DNA from: Warburgia ugandensis
Taxonomy: Eukaryota; Streptophyta; Magnoliopsida; Canellales; Canellaceae
Reading direction: 5' to 3'
Assembly (NCBI GenBank): GCA_035236585.1
Contig: CP141132.1
Span: 63,771,880-63,835,879 of the forward strand
Length of the DNA stretch: 64,000 nucleotides
In this document: positions 1 to 10,568 of the stretch, in pieces
How positions within the stretch are numbered: position 1 is the first letter of the stretch
How the letters are laid out: each line of letters starts with the position of its first letter
Program-made: the position numbers and the translations under genes
The notes under the pieces: model-generated
The model's input: the letters and a program-made list of their open reading frames with translations, nothing else
The model's database searches: none
What the model was told of the DNA's origin: nothing

Positions 1-600
1 ACTTTTCTATTGATTTTATTTTCTTTTGTTATTTTTAGAATTTTTAAGGTATTAATTTAGTTAAATAAACTATTTAGCTAGGTTAAAGTAAATAAAATAG
101 GTTTTAACTAAAATTCATATATTAATAGAGTCTCTGTGTATTGACCCATTTTTGCCATGTCTATACTATAGTGAATCCATGCACTTGCGATTAGTTTTAA
201 AACATATCAACCAACTTTGAGAATTGTTGTACATCGACATTGTATGAATTGACACAAACATTATCGATTAGTTTTGTTGCTTTTTGTTTGTGTGTAGACT
301 CATAGTCGTGAGTTGACTCTTAAACTAGCTTAGAACTTTGGAAAACTATCAAAACTTGTCCTTTTAAGTTTAGTCCAAATATGATCAATGCCAATGAGAA
401 ACATGGTTACTTAATCATCTTAGATCATCCAATAACAATCAAAATCATCAAATGAAGAGAGTTTCATTTGGATTGATCCAAGACAATGATCTGGGAGTTA
501 ATCAAATAAAGTAAACAAGATAATATACAACTCCTTTGTCAATGGATGTCAAAGGTTTTGATATCATTGAAATCACCAGAGGGAGAGAGAGACAATTTAC
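1..600. other. Unassigned AT-rich sequence
   Basis: No coding, RNA or repeat signal is recognisable here. If the primer-site candidate at 909-920 is real, this stretch would be the 5' interior of a minus-strand LTR element, but no protein similarity supports that. Confidence 0.4.
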
Positions 601-771
601 TCGACCCATATACACCAAGGCAAGTTCCATCTTGCCCAAGCATGTCTCCAAGCTACCTGTCCCAACAGACACCACGGCAAGCACCAACTTGCCCATTCAT
701 GAATTAAAGGTGCGTTGCCCCAATAGACATGAGGCAAGCATCAACGTACACATACCTATGATTAACGCCCA
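601..771. repeat. Three tandem 57-bp units
   Basis: The core GGCAAG recurs at 619, 676 and 733, an exact 57-bp period. The surrounding unit contains CAAG and CTTGCCCA blocks that can pair with each other. The period is a multiple of three, so the plus frame at 536-802 stays open across it, with a loose 19-residue period. The frame resembles no known protein and is probably open only because of the repeat. Confidence 0.6.
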
Positions 772-908
772 TGTTGGTCTACTCAAGGTGGATGCACAAT
801 AGGGAAAATCACCTTTCCACCTCCTTCTGGTAGCTTTATGATAAATCAAGTTGGCCCTTCCATTTCTCGACCCCTAGCCTGGTTGTTACACTTTCTTGGT
901 CTCAACCT

Positions 909-925
909 GCTTTGATACCACTTAT
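909..925 (-). mobile_element. Candidate primer-binding site and LTR edge
   Basis: Read on the minus strand, 909-920 gives TGGTATCAAAGC. This is one base from the TGGTATCAGAGC site complementary to initiator-Met tRNA that most plant LTR elements use. It is preceded, after a two-base spacer, by CCGTTATA, matching the arrangement at the large element's edge near 53,376. The LTR would extend rightward from about 923 and the interior leftward. The far LTR end and any coding parts were not found. Confidence 0.45.
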
Positions 926-1524
926 AACGGTCCTAATGTTTTCTTGTGCCCCCGTCTGTGTGGCACCCAGAATAAGCCTAACCCAAGCTCTTAGCCTACA
1001 TACACACACCTAGGACACTTAGGCTCAAGAAAACTTAATCCATTAGATGCATTTTCTAGTTTGATTACAACCTAGAAGCTCACCCTTCTGTATAGTCCTC
1101 CACTTCGTCATTGGACAGTCTGCATTATTACACATGTCACTAAACCAATGTCTAAGACAATTATCTAGAACTATTCATACTTTTCCACCTAGCCTAAAAC
1201 CTTCTAAGACTAATCTAGAGTCCTATCACACTCTTCCAAGCCATTCCTAGATTTTCAGATACATGTAACATTATATACTCTTTCCAGAGCCCAGGCCTTC
1301 TAGAGTGAGGACATGCACAATAGCCCTCCTACTAAGATCTGACTCCTTGAGCCAGCCTTCGTGATGCTCCCAAAATGGACCTAACCTCTTAGGCAAAGTT
1401 GCATAGTGTATGCCAAAAGAATGGTTGCAAGAGCCCATAATGTCAATCTATGACACATAGTATCAATTCTCCCTTTTACATATCTCGTGCAAATGATATG
1501 GTTTTTCCATGAGACATGGAGAGT
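926..1524. other. Unassigned; possible LTR remnant
   Basis: Mixed-composition sequence to the right of the candidate primer site. It could be the U5 side of a minus-oriented LTR, but no second LTR copy is present for comparison and no frame looks coding. Confidence 0.3.
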
Positions 1525-1850
1525 TTAAGAACCCTCACCCCTCATAAGTGTATTTAATGTTGATTTTGTACTAGACCCCCTATGACTCCTGTATTTTATA
1601 CCACAACCCTCTTCACTAATTAAATTAGACAATAGCCCATTATAGCCTTTCTTATTTTTAGTTGTATAATTGAGGGACAACCTATCAAAGAAACACAATA
1701 TATGCTTTTGATATAGACACCTCTCTCTCTAATAGAGAAGATGATTCTATGCATTTGTTTTCAATATTTACACCTCTATCTTTATCATAAAGAATATGTG
1801 GTGTCCACAATTAATCATCCATGTCATTCATCTTTTTTGTAAGCTATGAC
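1525..1850 (-). repeat. Inverted copy of the 2.3-3.6 kb repeat
   Basis: The reverse complement of this stretch aligns with the two direct copies at 2297-2985 and 2988-3592. Shared blocks include the CACATATTCTTT stretch, the run that ends in ATATCAAAA before a TTTCTTTGA block, and TTTAATTAGTG. Similarity is clearly visible by eye but diverged. It forms the left arm of a foldback-like arrangement. Confidence 0.65.
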
Positions 1851-1859
1851 TTAAGATAG

Positions 1860-2280
1860 GCCCATAATTTGGAAGACCTAAACCATTCAAATAATAGGTC
1901 ATGCAATGCTTGAGGCCGCATTTTAGAAGATTCACATCATAAGCCATATGAAGTTTAGACCTGCATTTTAGAATATCTAAACCATTCAAGCTCTAGGACA
2001 TGTAAGACTTGGGCTATATTTTAGAAGATCCAAACATTCACAACACAAGCCATGCTAGAGTTGGACCTACATTTTAGAATATTTAAGCCCTACACATACG
2101 GGTCAAGTGAGAATTGAGCCACATTTTAAAACATCTAAATCATTCAAATAATAGGCCATGTAAAATGGGCCTACATTTTAAAACATCTAAACCATTCAAA
2201 CCATAGGCTTAACAAAGTTAGGTTTATATTTTAAAAGATTTAGATTTTTTAAGTCATTGGCCATGTAACACTTGAGCCCA
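1860..2280. repeat. Degenerate 52-bp tandem array, about 7-8 units
   Basis: An ATTTTAGAA/ATTTTAAAA core recurs near 1919, 1964, 2017, 2070, 2121, 2174 and 2226, mostly 51-53 bp apart. Each unit also holds versions of TCTAAACCATTCAA and of ATAGGCCATG. The unit matches, in reverse complement, an internal piece of the flanking direct copies (the TTGAATGGTT...GAAATGTGGG stretch near 2527-2553). The array therefore appears to be local amplification of part of the inverted arm. Confidence 0.75.
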
Positions 2281-2296
2281 CGATCATAAATTATGT

Positions 2297-2985
2297 ATAA
2301 TCAAGGCTTCAAAGAAGTTGCATTTTTATAAAAAAAAAAGTTAAAATGTTAGTTTCTTACACAACTTATTAGATAATAGAATAATCCGAATCACATACTT
2401 TTTAATCTACAAAAATATCTATATCTCGTGCAGTGTGATGAGCAACTCGAATCATTGAAAGGTTGGCTCTAGAAAATGTGGTTGCTAGACCCCACCTATA
2501 GTGCATCCAATTTAGCATCCTCTCATTTGAATGGTTCGGATATTATGAAATGTGGGTTCAACTTGAGTCGTAGCTCATAAAAGAAGCTAAATGAGTTGGA
2601 TAATTAAAAAATGGCCCCACATATTCTTTTGCTATACAAAGAGATGCACATATCACTACAAAGGCATAAAATAATCTTTTCTTTTAGGGAGATAGGTGTC
2701 AATATCAAAATTGTAGTGAGTTTCTTTGACAATATATGACTAAATATGTACAGTAAGAAGAGGCTGGCTTGTTAGAAAGAGGTGGGTAGTATAATTTAAT
2801 TAGTGTAAGATAGAGGGCTCATACAAGATGTTTTGTAAAAGCCCCTATTAAATAAGGGATCACTTTTGAAGGGAACCCTCTTACTATTCCATGCCCCCGT
2901 GTCAAAATGGACAATGAGGCTTACAGTTTGGGAAATCTCATTCGACCACATTGAAATATTATGTGATATAATTGCTCAAAGCACC
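2297..2985 (+). repeat. Direct copy A of a 0.6-0.7 kb repeat
   Basis: Starts at a GGCTTCAAAGAAGTTGCATT block and ends near ATATAATTGCTCAAAG. It aligns over its whole length with copy B immediately downstream. It has no coding potential. Confidence 0.75.
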
Positions 2986-2987
2986 AC

Positions 2988-3592
2988 ATGATTATGGCTT
3001 CAAAGACATTGCATTTTTATGAATTTTTTAAAATGATTATGTCTGAACACCTGAGATCATTGAATGGTGGCCTCTAGAAAATGTGGCCACTAGATTACAC
3101 CTATACTATACTGTGACCAATTTTGTAGTCCTCTCAATTGAATAGTTTAGATATTATGAAATGTGGGCAAAAGTTGAGTAATAGCTGATAAAAGAAAATG
3201 AATGAGTAGGACAATTAAAAAGATAGCCCCACATATTCTTTTGCAATAGAAAGAGTGTAAATATTAAAACAACGGCATAGTATCATATTTTCTTTTAAAA
3301 AGATGGGTGTCAATATCAAAAGTGTAACGTATTTCTTTGACTGTCTATAACTAAAAGCACGCGGCAAAAAATAAGAGCTCCCATGTTAGAAAGAGGGGTG
3401 TAGTGTAATTTAATTAGTGTAAGATAGAAAGTCCTGTGAGTTGTTATGTAAAAAACCCTATCTAATGAGGGATCATTTTTGAAGGAACCGTCTTACTATG
3501 CACGCCCCCATGTCAAAAGGGTCAATTAGGATTACAATCTGGGAGATCACAAGTAACCACATTGCAATATTGTATGCGATATAATTGCCAGA
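2988..3592 (+). repeat. Direct copy B of a 0.6-0.7 kb repeat
   Basis: Parallel to copy A block by block: GGCTTCAAAGACATTGCATT at the start, CTCTAGAAAATGTGG, ATATTATGAAATGTGGG, GCCCCACATATTCTTTTGC, and TAATTTAATTAGTGTAAGAT near the end. By eye roughly 75-80% identical to copy A. With the inverted copy it gives a foldback-like element of about 2.1 kb (1525-3592). No target duplication was found. Confidence 0.75.
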
Positions 3593-3612
3593 GGAACCCA
3601 TACTGGTGACTA

Positions 3613-3796
3613 GAAAAAAAAATCAGATGGAACGGCCGACAGGTGGAGTGGACTTCCAGTATACTTCTCAAGACTTTACGACTAATGCGTAACTTTTCAA
3701 GCGTGACGCCTAGGACTCATGACCAGTGACTAGCCTCGAACACGGTCGCCTAAGAAGATGCCCCCCTTGGCACCACTGAACTACCGGGCCTTACAA
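3613..3796 (-). mobile_element. tRNA-derived SINE
   Basis: On the minus strand the 5' part carries a pol III promoter pair: a box-A-like TAGTTCAGTGG (within 3772-3782) and a box-B-like TGTTCGAGGCTA (3731-3742), about 30 bp apart as in tRNA genes. A T-rich run (3614-3622) closes the 3' side. The GC-richer body contrasts with the AT-rich flanks. It sits directly beyond copy B. No clear target duplication was found, so the ends are approximate. The family is not identified. Confidence 0.55.
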
Positions 3797-5264
3797 ACAA
3801 AGATAATGTCCCTCAATTGTTAAGAAACCTTAGGTCCATAATGCCAGTTTTACTACACGTAAGCAAGTTATAAAACCAAAAACATTAATTTATCTAGGCT
3901 TTAACTGCACTAAGTTATGAAACAAATGGTTCTGAATTTAGTTGATTGACAGCCAAGATCACGGTCTTTCTTAAGTGTATTGTTTGCACGATCATGACAA
4001 TGTTTTAATGCACTTGCTGTTGGCCTGTTGGTTCGCTGTTGCTGTCTCCATAATCCAGTAAGGTGGCACGTAAGAAAGCGACTGTCGGCAATCTCAGTAG
4101 GAGACACGTGTGCGTCTTCGGGTCAAGTCAAACTGATTTTTGATCGGACGCGTAATTCAACTCGGAAAATCCTATGGCCCCACTTCCTATCACTTTCAAT
4201 TAGTTTTCATCATTTGCGGCTTCCAGAAATGAGAAATAAGACAGCTGAGGTGGGCACGGAAAAACAAGACCACTTGCGCCCATTTTATTGGTCCCGTATT
4301 TGGCTACGTGTCACGCTCTTGACTGGAAAAGTTTTGGTACGCACAATTGGTAAAATACGCGTCGTGAGATTTGTTTCGTTTATGTACGATGGCCAATTTA
4401 GGCGGGTGCGTGATGATTCGCGGCGTAATTCTTCGGAGAAAAAGAAAGGATGACTACAATGGAGGGAAGGAAAAGTTAAAAAGAATGACAGTTTCACTTT
4501 TTCGTCACATCACTTTCTTTAAAAATACTAGAATTGCAAAACCAAAAGATGAGAGTATAATTATGGAATGGAAGTGACTATGGTATTGGTTTTCGTTATA
4601 GAGAAGGAAAATAAACACAAAATAAGGCATAGAAAATCATAAGCTTAATCATCAACCTTGTGTTTTTTTGTTCTAATACTGGATTCTATGAAGGTAATTG
4701 AGCTTATTTCGGTTCGATTCAGATTCTTGGCTGGAAAGGCATAATCTTAAACAAATCTTCCTAAACCATCGAGGGCACCATCCTGCATTAATCAAATAAT
4801 TTGACACTACCACACTTGGTCGCCAAGTGGTCCTTGATAGAATATTCCATGGTTGCTGAAATATAAGGGGCATGGAGGAGTAGCAAATGCAAGAACTACG
4901 AGCTAAGCTAATCATTATTATTCCACGAAAAGAGAATAGTCTAATTTGGCAACCGAATTCTACAGGTCTTTTTCAAAGAAATCAACTTTGAAATGATCTA
5001 AAATTCTGGTGAGAGCTAGCCTCAAGTAACTTCATTTGGACAACTCCTACACCTTTAAAAACTGAGATCTTTGCAATGGCTGTTAGCACTTGATAAAGTT
5101 CTTACTTATGATAATCAAGTTGTTTGTGGCTGGTTTGGACCTCCACTGCTCCCTCTGCTTTGCAATGGAAGAAGATAGAGTCATCTCTTCTTTCATATTC
5201 TTTCATAAAGAAGGAGGTTTGTGTCTAGTTGCTAGCCAGCATAAAATCGTTTAGCAAATCCTAT
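3797..5264. other. Unassigned, with a GC-richer island at about 4000-4460
   Basis: No gene is recognised. The island is richer in CpG than its surroundings and has a G-box CACGTG at 4105-4110 and an ACGTGTCA (ABRE-like) at 4306-4313. Such motifs fit a plant promoter, but no coding exon follows within reach. Open frames at 4028-4453 and nearby overlap each other on both strands and look like chance. It could be a relic promoter or a captured fragment. Confidence 0.3.
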
Positions 5265-5289
5265 AAATGAGTCTAAAGACTAAAACATT

Positions 5290-5500
5290 CTCAGGTTAGG
5301 ATATTTTCCATAAGCAACACTCTGCATTAGAGCCTAGATGCAGTGGAAAATGGGCAAGGTTGCTAGGGCATTCCCCAATAAGAGATGCATCGCATCCCAA
5401 TTGTAGTAAAAATTGGGCAATACTAGTAGAGCGTTCCTCAAAATCAACATGCTCTATTAGAATCCAAGTGTAGTGAAAAGTACGCAAGGGTTTTCGACCT
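5290..5500 (+). repeat. RTE 5' leader, three tandem units of about 65 bp
   Basis: A TGTAGTG-like core followed by a GGGCAAGG-like block recurs at 5339, 5402 and 5469 (63- and 67-bp spacing). The same arrangement occurs in the second RTE copy. Tandem units in a LINE leader usually act as promoter modules; that function is inferred here. Confidence 0.65.
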
Positions 5501-5540
5501 ATACTAGATGTGCACGAGTAAAGAGACTAGCTCAAGAGAA

Positions 5541-6220
5541 TAAGATTCGTATCTCCACATGGAATATAGGCACAATGACATGCAAGAATATAGAGTTAGC
5601 GGATACGATCAAATGTAGGAGATTTAATATAGTTTATGTCTAAGAAACCAAGTGCAAAGAGTCTAAAATTAAAGACATCAATGTGTATAAGCTTTAGTAC
5701 ATATGAAAGGACAATAACAAAAATGGCCCAAGACTAATGCAGGATAAAGAATTAAACAATAAAGTAGTAGACATTAGAAGAACCTTCTACTAATAAGACA
5801 TGTTCTAGGAGAGAAGATCATAAAAGTTATAAGTGCATATGCTCTGCAGATAGAGTCAAAAGATAAAATCAAAATACAGTTCTTGGAAGATATGGAGGGA
5901 GCAATGCAAGAATTTCTAAAAACAAAAGGGAAATTTATATGAAAAGACTTAAGTACTCATGTAGGAAAAGAAAGAGAATGATATGATAGGGTATATGGAG
6001 GATATGGTCTTAAAGAAAGAAATGAGATGGTAGAAGCTATCCTCAATTTTGCATTGACATATAAACTAGTTTTAGTAAACACATATTTTAAAAAGAAGGA
6101 TGAACACTTACTAACTTCTAGAAGCGGATTATAGACAAATAGACATTGTTTTTGTTTAAGAATACTAAAAGATCAATGTATAACGTGCTCCTGGCTAGAG
6201 TTTAACCACACAATATAGTT
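5541..6220 (+). pseudogene. RTE LINE endonuclease domain (degraded)
   Basis: The domain nicks target DNA to start insertion of the LINE copy. The reading opens with IRISTWNIGTMTCKN, followed by NIVYVQETKCKE (the QETK catalytic motif of APE-type endonucleases), ELNNKVVDIRRT, EKIIKVISAYALQ, and later YDRVYGGYGLKERNEMVEA and FALTYKLVLVNTYFKKKDE. The order matches plant RTE endonucleases. Several in-frame stops and frame changes interrupt it, for example after KLWYI and before KDLSTHVG, so it cannot make an intact protein. The identification is firm; the exact end is approximate. Confidence 0.85.
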
Positions 6221-6870
6221 TAATGGTTTTGGATATTTACATTAAGAAATGAAGAAAGTAAATGAACTTAATATATGTCTAAAAACTAAGTGGTGAAACT
6301 TAAATAGAGGGAATATAACTTCATTCCCAAACAAGCTGATGGTAGAAGGAAAGTGGAACAATGAAATAAAGTAAATACTGTGTGGACTAATATAGTCAAT
6401 TCAATTAATAAAGTAGCAAACAATACTCTAGAAGTGTCTAAAGGCAAAAGGCAACCAATAAAGGAAACCTGGTGATATTATGAAAAAGTACAAAAAGTTA
6501 CTAAGAGAGACAACTATGTTTTAAAGCATGACAGAAAACAAGAAATAACAAAACATTGAGCAATATAAGAAATCTAAAAAGGTTACTAAGAGAGTAATAA
6601 TTGAGGCTAAACTCAAGGTGTAAGATAATTTATATAATGGATTAGGGTCAAGAGAAGGTGATAAAGATGTGTTCAAACTTGCAAAAGTAAGAGTATAAAA
6701 GAGTAAGGTCTTAGACTGTGTTAAATGCATTAAAAGTGATGACCAAAGGGTATTAGTCAAAGATAACAAGATCAATCAAAGGTGAAAAAGTTACTTTCAA
6801 AAATTATTAAATGATAATTGTCTGAGGAACATAGAGATTAAAAGAACTATAAACCCAAATAATGCTACAT

Positions 6871-6910
6871 TATGTATGTATGTATGTATGTATGTATGTA
6901 TGTATGTATG
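6871..6910. repeat. (TATG)10 microsatellite
   Basis: A clean tetranucleotide array inside the LINE, in the linker between endonuclease and reverse transcriptase. Its purity suggests recent expansion after the element decayed. Confidence 0.95.
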
Positions 6911-6916
6911 ATCATA

Positions 6917-7550
6917 TGATCAAGATACTTAAAGTGAAAGAGGCCTTGAAAAAGAGCAAATTTGAAAAGGCCATAGGGCAATGGTGTCCTAATAAAGGTT
7001 ACAAAGCATATGGGAGATATTAGAGTAGTTTTATTGACAAAGTTGTTTAACGAGATTATAAAATCTAAAAAAAATATCAAATCAAAGTAGGAAAAGCTCT
7101 ATCATACCAATTTACAAGAATGAAGGAGACATACAGAGTTGTACTAATTAACATAAAATCAAACTTATGAGTCATTCCATGAAATTTTAGAAAGAGTGAT
7201 CAAGATCAGAGGATGCGACGTGAGATAACAATATTGGAAAATCAATTTAATTTCATGTATGGGAGGTTTACGATGAAACTTGTTTTCTTACTTAGACAAT
7301 TGATAAAGAAATATAGGGAGAGGAGGAAGGACCTCCACATGATCTTTATTAACTTTCAAAAAGCTTATGATATGATTCTTAAATGGTTAATATAACGAGT
7401 GTTGGGCAAGAAAGGGGTTTTATGAGGGTATATAGACATAATTAAGGATATGTAGAAGGGAGCGATAAAGAATGTTAGGGCCACTAGAAGAGTGACTAAT
7501 TATTTCCCTATCATTATAGGATTGCATGATATGTTTTAAATAATACTTTT
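6917..7550 (+). pseudogene. RTE LINE reverse transcriptase, N-terminal half (degraded)
   Basis: The reverse transcriptase copies the LINE RNA at the nicked site. Visible in order: LKVKEALKKSKFEKAIG, LLTKLFNEIIKS, SIIPIYKNEGD, then the open frame 7213-7395 with ENQFNFMYGR, FLLRQLIKKYRERRKDLHM and IFINFQKAYDMI (motif A, F-x-K-A-Y-D), and VLGKKGVL-GYIDIIKDM. Stops and frameshifts separate the blocks. The domain stops at about 7550, where foreign sequence begins, just before the block that should lead to the catalytic FADD loop. That loop reappears at 10635. Confidence 0.85.
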
Positions 7551-10500
7551 GCAAGTGCAGAGGTATATAGTAGAATAAACAAGCAAAATATAGGTAGACC
7601 CCACAGGGACTCTTTGAATATTAGAATTTCAACTGAAATCTTAAGTTAATATACCTTAGCCTAGCCAATGGATTTAAACAAGTAAATGAATCAAAACTAC
7701 TGACAAACTTATACTAGAAAAGAAAAAAGCATAAAAATAAGGAACAAGTAAGCAACTAACTACTTAATTAAAGAAAAGACTTTCATTAAGATAAACTTAA
7801 ACTTTTACAATGAGTTAAGTATAAGAACATAAATAAAAGCAAAGTAAATAAGAAAGCTACCTTAAATGGTTGGAGTGTCCGCTATAGGACTCCTTCGTTG
7901 TGTCACTCAATGAGGAACTTACACATTTGCTTTACCCAAAATGCACTACTTACCACCAACAATCTTCATCAATGTGACTACAACTTGTTAAAACACCTTC
8001 TGTAAGAAAGCCAACAAGTAGAGAGGAAGTCTCCCAAAATGCCACAAACCATAATATACATCAACCATGCCCAAACCACTTGTTAGGAAGGAAAGACCTT
8101 GGCTGCAATAGAAAGTGGTGCAAGGTTGTTCTTTCTTTCCAAATCGTTACCAAACTCTACGAAAAATATAAAAAGAATGGAGAAGTGAGTGTATTTATTT
8201 GCTTCCCTCACTAAAACTCTGAGAAGAGAGTTAGTAGAGGAGTGTGCACTAAAAGATGAATAATATGAAAGATGATATGGATGGAAGAGAGTGCCAGAGA
8301 AGGGATTACTAAGGAAGTTAAAAGGCTAGAAGAGTGGTGCATCTAAGACTAGGATGGTGGGAGGTGTGGAATTAAGAAAAGGATGGGGCATGGAAGTAAG
8401 GTAACGGATGACGGGGATTGTGTGGAAGGAAGAGTGATGAGGAGATGGCATGGAGGGAAGAAAAAAAGGTGCATGGAAATAAGATAGTAAGAGAAGAAGG
8501 GATGGCGTGGAAGTAAAAGAGTAAAGGGCACCTAGGGCTAGAGATTCAAAGAGGAGTGGGGCGCGGAAGTAAAAAATGGAAGAGGGAGTGATGATATGAT
8601 GGCAAGGAGGGAAGGAAAGGACGGTGCATCCCACTTTGGATAGGAGAGGATGGATAGGAGAAAGAGATAATGGGGTGCGTTTCACCTTGATAAGAGAGGA
8701 GCTACTAGATGCTTGCAAAAATGATTACCACTACAAAGGTGTGCACACCATTCCCTCTACTACTTAGCTTCATGCTTCTCTCTTCAACATGAATGAGAGA
8801 TTGGGAGTGAAAGGAATGAGAATTGGTTGAGACTCTTACCTTACTTCCTAAGGGTGTAAACATGCATGGAGGAAGGTTAGAGTGATATCTCTCCCCTTGT
8901 TTCTTTAGGTTATTACTTTGGGATTTAGGAAAGTATAAGAGATAGATTTTCTTCTACTCTCTACCTTATTTCATAGAGAAAGGCCTAGGAAATGGATGGT
9001 TGAGATTATAATAATAAGAAAATAAGGAGTGGTTGAGATGATAAGGAGATTAGAAGGGGGGAGGCATGGAATACATTGGAGATAGATTGCATTGGATTTT
9101 AAGTGCAGATTTAGAAGGATATTGGGTGTGGGAACTTGATGAGGATAGAAAGGAAAGAAAAGTACGATATGGAAAGAGATACGAAAAATGATTAGTGGAC
9201 ATAAAGAGGAATGGAAAGAGATAAAGGAGAATTACATGGAGTTGGAAAAGGTTAGAGATAATATATGGATGGATGGTTGGATGAGTGTCCTTCTTCCTTA
9301 AACGATGGTTATAAGAGGATGGGATCAATGCATTGCATTCCTTGCAAATTTTCCTCCATGATCTTACATGTGGAATTAATTTTGAAAATGTGCATCTCAT
9401 GTTCCATATGTTAAGTATGTTGAACTCCTTTGCATGGTAGTGTAAGATGGTGGTTAGGGTTTCATGAATTTTTCCTCTTCATTCCTCACAATTGGATCAT
9501 ACTTGACCCTAAATTGAGTGACTTACATTTCTTAGAAATTTTGTTGTCCAAAAGAACGTGCTATGTACCTCATTTCTTCTTATTTGTTGGATTAAGTATA
9601 CCCTATAGTGAATGACTTTGATTCCATTGAGGTTTTCTTATCTAGATATCTTTTTCTCCTTAATTCTCTCCCATCCCACCTTTTTTATCACCAACTAATA
9701 GGATTCAATCATGAAACATGTCTTCTTTCTTGGAGAAACATGTATTTCTATTAAAATAAAGGTGCATAGGCCACTAAAAAAATCTCCACCAATGGCATTC
9801 AATTCTGGTCTTCTACGGTCTTGATTCTCATTGATCTATTCTTGTAAGTGAGTTCTCATTGGGTGTTTCAGGATAGCTATAAGCAAGGGTAGATCTTGGC
9901 CATTGTATGCTCCAAAAGTTTGGATGAATGACGGTTGTAGATTTTTCGTAAATTGTCTCTTTTTTCACCATTTTTTTACACCTTTTCTACTTCCTTATTT
10001 CCCTTCATAACATGTGGAATATAGGGTGGTGTGCCCACTGCCATGGGAAAACTCGTGTAACTCATTGTGTGAGTCCTCTTTGGAGTTAAGTGAATAAAAT
10101 AGAGAAACTTCTCTTCAAGCGGACCTTGCTCTCTCAGTAATTTACTTCAGCATATAAACCATACTTGTATATGATTTAAACTTTACCAAGTTGGTGCATT
10201 GCACACATGTATGCATGAGAAGTTTGCGACCCTTTCTTTTAATAAAGGCACTCTCCGTTGAGTGGATAAAGTTAGTCATCAACTTAGGTTTTCTGATTGC
10301 TCTAACTTTGCTAAGTACACCCCCATTGTGATATAATCTTCTGAACTTCTTAATTAATGGCTTGTGGGTCTCAATGATACTCAAACAATGAACTTGCTCT
10401 TTTTTTATGGTTTTAATTGCCCAAAATATGCATTTTTTACAATTGCACCCTAATCTTGTAAAATATGAAATAAACTCTAATTAATGATATTTAAGTTAAA

Positions 10501-10568
10501 TTAATGGCTAAATTTGACAAATATTTTTAAGTATATCATTGCGTCAATGATCAACCTTAAGCACATAT
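7551..10568. mobile_element. 3.0-kb insertion splitting the RTE LINE
   Basis: LINE homology stops at about 7550 and resumes at about 10569 in the same domain. TTTTGC (7547-7552) on the left and CTTTGC (10569-10574) on the right may be a short target duplication. The insert starts with AAGTGCAGAGGTATATAG and has no recognisable protein. About 8190-9260 is strongly purine-rich on the plus strand (the pyrimidine-rich minus frame at 8326-8718 is a product of that bias). The class is not established: a non-autonomous LTR or DNA element are both possible. Blocks at 7560-7625 and 10430-10560 look like element ends. Confidence 0.6.

Larger units (their letters stand above)
5265..7550 (+). mobile_element. 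RTE-type LINE, 5' part
   Basis: A decayed non-LTR retrotransposon of the plant RTE clade. It has a repeated 5' leader (5290-5500), an APE-type endonuclease (from 5541) and the fingers/early palm of the reverse transcriptase (to about 7550). The 3' part resumes at 10569 after an unrelated 3.0-kb insertion. Without the insertion the element is about 3.1 kb, close to a full-length RTE. A second copy at 41,395 shares leader and endonuclease. Confidence 0.85.

Noticed and set aside
1860-2280. CRISPR-like array (regular 52-bp period)
   Set aside because: Units are diverged end to end without unique spacers, in a plant nuclear context; it is an ordinary degenerate tandem array.
4028-4453. 141-residue plus-strand frame in the GC-richer island
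   Set aside because: No domain recognised, frames on both strands overlap equally, and the codon pattern gives no sign of selection.
8326-8718. 130-residue minus-strand open frame rich in Ser, Leu and Pro
   Set aside because: It lies in the purine-rich body of the 3.0-kb insertion; the frame and its overlapping shadow reflect base bias, not a protein family.
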